Under the pieces are notes generated by a model. The model did not search any database. It had not been told where the DNA came from and saw nothing but the letters and a program-made list of their open reading frames with translations. A stretch of 34,710 nucleotides of DNA from an uncultured Methanobrevibacter sp. (GTDB taxonomy: Archaea; Methanobacteriota; Methanobacteria; Methanobacteriales; Methanobacteriaceae): the NCBI RefSeq assembly GCF_900316895.1, contig NZ_ONER01000006.1:1-34710 (forward strand), in the 5' to 3' direction. Made by a program: the position numbers and the translations under genes. Positions 9,201-18,200 of the stretch are shown piece after piece; position 1 is the stretch's first letter; every line of letters starts with the position of its first letter.

Positions 9201-12200
9201 TCGAATTGAATGGCAATGTAGAAATTCCTGTGTTTTCACCTATTGAAAATCCTTTCATTCACAAACGCTTTGAAAAGCAGGTGGAAGAAAATCCTAATAA
9301 AACTGCATTGATAGCTGCTGATGCTACATTGACCTATCGGGAATTGGATGAAAAAGCTAACAGGATTGCAAATGCTTTGATTAAAAAAGGTGTGGAACCT
9401 GGAAATAATATTTTGGTGATGCTTAACCGTAACAGTAACTTGATTGCTTCCATTTTTGGTATCTTGAAGGCGGGCTGTGCGTTCATTCCTATTGATTTGG
9501 AATATCCTCAGGAGAGGATTGATTATATCTATGAAAACAGTCAGGCGGATTATATAATAAGCAATGAAACTTCAGACACCACTTTGAATGTTGAAGAGTT
9601 ATTGGCTGAAGAGGATTGTTCCAATCCTGATGTTGAAATTACCTCTGATTATACAGCTTATATGATTTACACATCTGGGTCTACCGGTAAGCCTAAAGGT
9701 GTGATGATTAGTCATGAAAACATCTCTAATTTGGTGACTGATTTTCCGAAAACCAGGTATGACAGGCTTTTAAGCGTAACCACAATATCCTTTGATGTGG
9801 CATTGGAAGACATTTTCACTTCTTTAACCGGTGGTTTGGAGTTGATTTTTGCTGATGATGCTGAAATTAAGAGCACTCCAAAATTAATAGAATTAATAAG
9901 CAAATATGAGCCTGAAGTTATGGATTTGACTCCGTCCAGATTGGCTTCCTATCTGGAGGTTAATAAATTCTGTGAGGCAATTAAATGTCTTAAGGTTTTA
10001 TTCCTTGGAGGCGAGCAGTTCTCCGCCAAGGCATTTGCTGAATTTAGAAAATACAGTGATGCAATTGTATACAACAGTTATGGGCCAACTGAAACCACAA
10101 TCACTTCAAACAACAAGGAAGTCATTGACATCAATGATTTGACTGTCGGCCATCCTGTTGATAATTATGTGACTGATGTGAGGGATATTGATGGAAAACT
10201 ATTGCCTCAGGGGGTTATGGGCGAATTGTACATTGGAGGTCCGAGCGTTGGTAAGGGATACTACAACATGCCTGAAAAAACCAAAGAGGTGTTCCTGACC
10301 ATAAATGACATTCCATACTACAGAAGTGGGGACTATGCAATCGAAACCCCTAATGGCGAAATCGACATCAAAGGAAGAATCGATAACCAAATAAAGCTTA
10401 GAGGTTTGAGAATTGAAATAGGTGAAATTGAATCAAACATCGGCAGATATCCTGGAATAAAACAGAATGTTGTTGTCATTAACAAAATCAATAACAATGA
10501 CCATTTGTGCGCTTACTTCACAGCGGATGATGAAATCGATGCAGGTGATTTGAAAGAGTTCCTTAAGGATAAACTGACCAAATATATGGTTCCTACTGTT
10601 TTCATGCAGATTGATGAGATGCCGCAAACTCCAAACGGCAAAACCGATATCAAGCAATTGCCGGAACCTGTGCTGAAGCTGGAAAACGTCAAGCCTGAAA
10701 ACGAAACCGAAGAAAAGCTCTTTGAAATTGCATCTGATTTAATAAATACTGATGATTTCGGTACCACTGACGATTTGTATGTATTAGGATACACTTCATT
10801 GACATTAATGAAATTAAACTCAATCATCTATGATGAAATGGGAGTGAACCTGGATATTTCAGTATTATTTAACAATCCTACTATCAAAAAACTTTCAATT
10901 GAAATTTTAAATGGTGAAGGCGATTCATACATTGATGAATTTGTTGAAACGGCTAAGACAATGGATCAGTTCCCATTAACCGAAAATCAATTGGGAATTT
11001 ATTATGAATGTATTCAAAGCCCTAATGAAATCAAATATACCATGCCGACTACAGTCAGATTCGGCAATGAAATCAATCCTGATAAACTAAAAGAATCCAT
11101 TATTAGGACTATTGAAGCGCATCCTTACCTTAAGACCAGATTAATAACTGCTGAAGACGGAACTATAATGCAAAAGAGAAATGATGATGGAGCCATTGAT
11201 GAAATTGAAATCGTCAAGGTTGATAAAATCAGCGACAGGGAACTTATAAAAAATGAAGTCAAGGCATTTTCCCTAAACAACAATCAATTATTCAGATTCA
11301 AGATTTATGACACCTCTGACGATGTTGTAATGTTTTCTGATTTCCATCATATAATTACAGATGGTGTATCACAGGGAAATCTGTTTGATGATATAGCAAG
11401 GGCATATGATGGCAAAGAGATTAAAAAAGAAGTCGTTGATGGATTTGCGTATAGTCTGATTGAAAACGATGTCGAGAACAGTGAAAGATATGAAACCTCT
11501 AAAAAATTCTTCCATGATAAGTTAAGCCAGGAGATTGACTCTACAATATTGACTCCAAACCTGAATGGAAATGAGGAAGATGGGAAAATAAAAAGGACAT
11601 CTGAAATTATTGATTCTACTGAAATAAGGGAATTCTGTAGGGAAAATTCAATCAGTCATAATGCCTTGTTTTTGGCAACAACCATTTTGAACTTAAACAA
11701 GTACACATTCAGTGATGAAACATTGATAACAACAATATTCAATGGAAGGGCAAATCCAAATTATTATGATACTCAAGGATTTTTAGTCAAAACACTTCCA
11801 CTTGTAATGAAAAATGAAAACAGGCAGCAATCCGTTAGGGAATTCATTAGAAATGTTGATTCAAACTGGAAAGAAACAATAAACAATAGTTATTATCCTT
11901 ATACAAAAATTTCTGAGGAATATCAGTTAAAACCGGAATTTTTCTATTCTTACCAGGAATTTTATGAATCAGAAAGCATAACTATCGCCAATAACTCATA
12001 TTCAGAAAATGAACTGATTGACGATAGCTTTGTTGCAACAGAATATAAAACCGATTTGTCCATATTTGACTTTGAAGACACTTTTGAATTGCATGTGGAG
12101 TATAACGACGAATTATATTCTGAAAAGTATATTGAGACATTTTTAAGCTCAATTAAAACCATTTTGACTCAGATTATTGGAAATGATATTGATGAGTTGA

Positions 12201-15200
12201 GAATATGTGACATTGAATTGGAAAGCGAAGAGGAAATACCTGAATTCAGTTCTGTTGAACTTCCATTCCTCCATAAACGTTTTGAAAGACAGGTTAATGA
12301 AACTCCTGATGGCATTGCATTGATAGCTGCTGATGCTACATTGACCTACAGGGAATTGGATGAAAAGGCTAACAGGATTGCAAATGCTTTGATTAAAAAA
12401 GGTGTTGAGCCTGGAAATAATATTTTGGTGATGCTTAACCGTAACAGTAATCTTATTGCTTCCATTTTTGGTATCTTGAAGGCGGGCTGTGCGTTCATTC
12501 CTATTGATTTGGAATATCCTCGGGAAAGGATTGATTATATCTATGAAAACAGTCAGGCTGATTATATTATAAGCAATGAAACTTCAGACACTACTTTGAA
12601 TGTTGAAGAGTTATTGGCTGAAGAGGATTGTTCCAATCCTGATGTTGATATCACTTCCGATTATACTGCATATATGATTTACACATCCGGGTCTACCGGT
12701 AAGCCTAAGGGTGTGATGATTAGCCATGCGAACATTTCTAATTTGGTGGAAGATTATCCGAAAACCAAGTATGACAGGCTTTTGAGTGTAACCACAATAT
12801 CCTTTGATGTGGCATTGGAAGATATTTTCACTTCTTTGACCGGTGGTGTGGAGTTGATTTTTGCTGATGATGCTGAAATTAAGAGCACTCCAAAATTAAT
12901 AGAATTAATTAATAAATATGAGCCTGAAGTTATGGATTTGACTCCGTCCAGATTGGCTTCTTATTTGGATGTTGACAAATTCTGTGAGGCAATTAAATGT
13001 CTTAAGGTTTTATTCCTTGGAGGCGAGCAGTTCTCCGCTAAGGTATTTACTGAATTTAGAAAATACGGTAATGCAATTGTATACAACAGTTATGGGCCAA
13101 CTGAGACCACAATCACTTCAAACAACAAGGAAGTAATTGACATCGATGATTTGACAGTGGGCCCTCCAATTGATAATTATGTGACTGATGTGAGGGATAT
13201 TGATGGAAAACTTTTACCTCAGGGAGTTATGGGTGAATTGTACATTGGAGGTCCCGGTGTAGGTAAGGGATACTACAACATGCCTGAAAAAACCGAAGAA
13301 GTGTTCCTGACCATAAATGACATTCCATACTACAGAAGTGGAGACTATGCAATCGAAACTCCTAATGGCGAAATCGACATCAAGGGCAGAATCGACAACC
13401 AAATCAAGCTTAGAGGTTTGAGAATTGAAATAGGTGAAATTGAATCAAACATCGGCAGATATCCTGGAATAAAGCAGAATGTTGTTGTCATTAAGGAAAT
13501 CAACAACAATGATCATTTGTGCACTTACTTCACAGCGGATGAGGAAATCGATGAAGGTGATTTAAAAGACTTCCTTAAGGATAAGCTGACCAAGTATATG
13601 GTTCCCACTGTTTTCATGCAGATTGATGAGATGCCGCAAACTCCAAACGGCAAAACTGACATTAAACAATTGCCTGAACCTGTGCTGAAGCTGGAAAACG
13701 TCAAGCCTGAAAACGAAACCGAAGAAAAACTTTTCGAAATTGCTTCTGAATTAATTGATGCTGGTGAATTTGGGGTCACTGATGACTTGTATGCTATCGG
13801 ATTCACCTCATTGACATTGATGAAACTCAACTCCCTCATTTACAATGAAATGAATGCAAATATTGACATATCAGTTTTATTCAACGAACCTTCAATAAGG
13901 TCAATATCCGATGAAATTAGGGACAGCGATGACAATCAGCTGGACATTGGAGAATTGATTGAAGCCACAAATGATATGGAATATTATCCATTGACTGAAA
14001 ACCAATTGGGAGTATATTATGAATGTATTCAAAATCCTGATGATATTACCTATGTGATTCCTACTGCAACAAGATTTGGCAGGGATATCGATGCGCAAAA
14101 ACTTAAACAGGCCATAATCACAGCAATTGAAGCACATCCATATCTTAAAACAAGAATCACAACATTGGATGACGGATCCATTAAACAGAAACGTGATGAT
14201 GACATTCCTATGGATGAAATTGAAATTGTCAAGGTTGATTCAATCAGCAATGAGGAACTGGAGGCTGATGTTTCAGGATTTGCATTGAACGGCGAACAGT
14301 TATTCAAGTTCAAGATATATGAGACACCAGACGAAACAGTACTCTTTGCCAATTTCCATCACATTATCACCGATGGAATGGCGCAGGACAACTTATTCGG
14401 TGAAATCATTGACGCTTATGAGGGAAAAGAACTCCCTGAAGAGCAGGTTGACGGTTATATCTATTCACTCATTGAAGAAAAATTGGTTAATAGCGAAAAA
14501 TACGGTTTGTCTAAAAAGTTCTTCAGCGATAAACTTTCCCAGGAAATTGAATCTAGCGTATTGACACCTAATCTCAATGGAAACCCTGATGACGGTAAAT
14601 ATATGACCATATCTCAAAGCATCGGCAATGGGGATATCCTGAAATTCTGTAATGAGAATGCACTAAGTCAAAATGCATTGCTGATGGCATGTACAATATT
14701 GACTTTGAACAAGTACACATATAGCGGTAAGACATTGATAACCTCTATTTTCAATGGCAGGGCACTTCCTTATTACCAAAATACCCAGGCGTTTCTGGTA
14801 AAAACACTTCCAATAATAATGGATAATGAAAAACGGGACATTACCATTAAGCAGTTCATTGAACATGTCGATAAAACATGGAAGGATTCAATTAATCATA
14901 TTGAATATCCATACACCAAGATTGCTGAGGAGTTCCAATTAAAACCTGAATTCTTCTACACTTATCAGGAAGGCAGCGAATCAGATCAGGTCAAGGTAAA
15001 CGGTGAAAATTTCGTTGTTGAGGAAGTGGGTGAGGATGTTTCCCTTACAGAATATAAGGTAACCTTGGATGTCACGGCTAATGATGACAGCATCGATTTG
15101 AGCATGAAATACAATGACCAATTGTATACTTGCGATTATGCGGAGCTATTCCTCAATTCAATCGTTCGCGTATTGGATCTGTTTGTAGACAATGACATCA

Positions 15201-18200
15201 CTGAAACCATGATTTCCGACATATCATTGGTTGATGAAAGTGAAAAACCTGAATTCAAGCCGGTTGAAACTCCATTCATACACAAACGCTTTGAAAAGCA
15301 GGTTCTTGAAAACCCTGATGCCACTGCCCTTAGGGTTAATGGTAAAAGCATAACCTACAATGGCCTTAATGAAAGGGCTAATCGCATAGCCAATGCACTT
15401 ATCCGCAGGGGTGTTGAGCCAAGAAGCAATGTTTTAGTAATGCTTAAAAGGGATGTAAATCTGATAGCTTCTGTTTTAGGTATTCTGAAAGCGGGCTGTG
15501 CATATATTCCTATCGATTTGGAATATCCTCAAGAAAGGATAGAATATATTTATGAAAACAGCCAGGCAGAATACATCCTGGCTGAGGGGTCAACTGGAAA
15601 TGTCATTGACGTTAATGAATTGCTTGAAGAGGAAAATATCGAAAACCCTGATGTTGAAATGGATTCCAATGATTTGGCTTACATGATATACACTTCAGGG
15701 TCAACAGGAAAACCTAAGGGCGTAATGATTTCCCATAAAAACATTACAAGCCTGTTTGCTGAAGATGACGACAACATTTTATATGAGGCATATTGCGAAA
15801 TGAATAAAACCCTTGCAATTACCACAATATCATTCGATACATTCCTGCTTGATTTGATGAGCTTGACATTTGGTCTGGAAGTTGTTTTGGCCAATGACAA
15901 TGAATCCAAAAACATAACAGACTTAACAGAACTCATACGCAAGGAAAAACCTGATGCGCTTACATTTACAACACCATCAAGATTAAGGCAATATCTTGAA
16001 AATGAGAGATTTAAGAATGAGCTGTCAACATTCAAGTATATCGCCATTGGTGGAGAAATGTTGCCTCAAGATTTAGTCGCCAATGTTTTGGCAAACAGTG
16101 ATGCTGCAATCTATAACATTTACGGACCTACTGAAACAACAGTAACATGCAATTCAATTAAAATTACTGATTCCGACCATATAAGTGTTGGAAAAGCATT
16201 GCACAACTATGTGACTGATGTAAGGGACATTGACGGTAAACTGTTGCCTAAAGGCGTGATGGGTGAGCTTTATATTGGAGGTATAGGCGTATCAAGGGGA
16301 TACTATAATCTAGATGAAAAGACTAAAGAGGTTTTCCTTGAAATTGATGGCATTCCGTACTACAGAAGTGGGGATTATGCAATAGAACTTCCGAATGGCG
16401 AGTTTGATGTTAAAGGCAGAATCGATAACCAAATCAAGCTCAGAGGTTTAAGAATAGAAATCGGCGAAATTGAAGCTAATATTAATAGATTCCCAAAAAT
16501 AAAGCAGAGTGTGACTCTCATTAAGGAGATTAACAATAATGAACATTTATGTACATATTTCACAGCCGAGGAAAAGATTGACATTAACTTGCTTAAGAGA
16601 TACCTCAAAAGCAAATTGACAAAATATATGGTTCCTACAGTATTTATCCAAATTGATGAGATGCCTCAAACTCCTAACGGTAAGACAGACATCAAACAGC
16701 TTCCTGAACCAACATTGAACTTAAATTATGTTGGGCCGGAAAACGAACTTGAAGAAAAGCTGTTCGAGATGGTTTCATCCCTGAATGATAATGACCAGTT
16801 CGGAACAACAGATGATTTATACTCATTGGGTTTCACTTCTCTGACATTGATGAAATTAAACTCATTAATCCATCAGGAATTCGATGTTAATATAGATATG
16901 GCTTCATTATTTAGTAATCCGACAATAAAAAGCATTGCGTTCAATATTGAAAATGATGTTGGCTTTGATGTCGATGTTGACCATATCCGTGAAATTGCAA
17001 GAAATATGGAGTATTTCCCATTGACTGCCAATCAGTTGGGTATCTACTATGAATGTGTCCAAAGTCCAGATGTGGTGAAATATACATTGCCTTCTGCAAT
17101 CAGGTTCGGCAAGGATGTTGATGCCCAAAAGCTTAAGGATGCAGTGATTGCAACAATAGAAGCGCATCCATATCTCAAAACCAGAATTGTCACTGGCGAG
17201 GATGGTGAATTAAAACAAAAACGCTGTGATGATGCAGTGATTGATGAAATTGAAATCGTAAAAACAGAGAGCATCACAAATGAAGAGATAATGAAAAACG
17301 ATTCAACTTTCTTTGAACTGAATGACAGTCAATTATTCAGATTTAAAATCTATGATACTCCATCACAGACTATCCTGTTCTCTGATTTCCATCATATTAT
17401 CAGTGATGGTGAATCACAAAACAATTTCTTCAATGAGTTGATTAGGGTTTATAACGGTGAAGAAATTGATGAAGAAAGAATCGACGGATATGTTTACAGC
17501 CTCATTGAAAAGGAGACCTCACAAAGCGAAGCCTCCAAAAATTATTTCCAAAACAAATTCAGCAAGGGATTCGAATCCACTGTGTTGACAACCAACATTA
17601 ACGGAGACCCTGACAAAGGAAATATAAAGCTGATTAATGAGTCAATGAACTCAACATTTATCAGACATTTCTGTAAAGATCATGCGATAAGTCCAAACGT
17701 ATTGTTTATGACTGTAGTTACCATAAACCTTAATAAATTCACTTTCTCTGATAAGGCATTGATTACTACAATTTTTAACGGCAGGGCAAATTCTGATTAT
17801 ATGAATACTCAAGGAATGCTTGTCAAAACATTGCCTGTTCTCATCGGCAGTGAGAATAGGGACATGATGGTCGAGGACTTCATTAAAGTAGTTGACGAAG
17901 CATGGAAAGGTTCATTGGTGCACAGCAATTACCCATACACTAAGCTTTCTGAAGAATATCAATTAAAGCCTGAATTCTTCTATGCGTTCCATGAATTCTT
18001 TGAAGATGAAAGTGTGGACTTCAATGATCAGACTTATGAAGTGGAAGCCATTGACGGCACTGTTGCAACCGATTATAAGATTAACTTGAATGTTTATGAT
18101 GACGGTGAAGAAGTCAATATCGTTCTTGAGTATAATGATCAGCTGTACACTGAGGAATATGTTCAAAAATTCCTCTATTCAATTAAATTCATTTTAATCC

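Noticed and set aside
10513..10827. Pair of 104-codon antisense frames (also 13525-13839) with near-identical sequence
   Set aside because: They look conserved only because they are complements of the duplicated A2/A3 ends.
15679..16047. Antisense open frame of 122 codons inside the NRPS
   Set aside because: It lies wholly within A4, has Ser-rich composition typical of the complement of an AT-rich coding strand, and similar shadows recur at the same place in A5.
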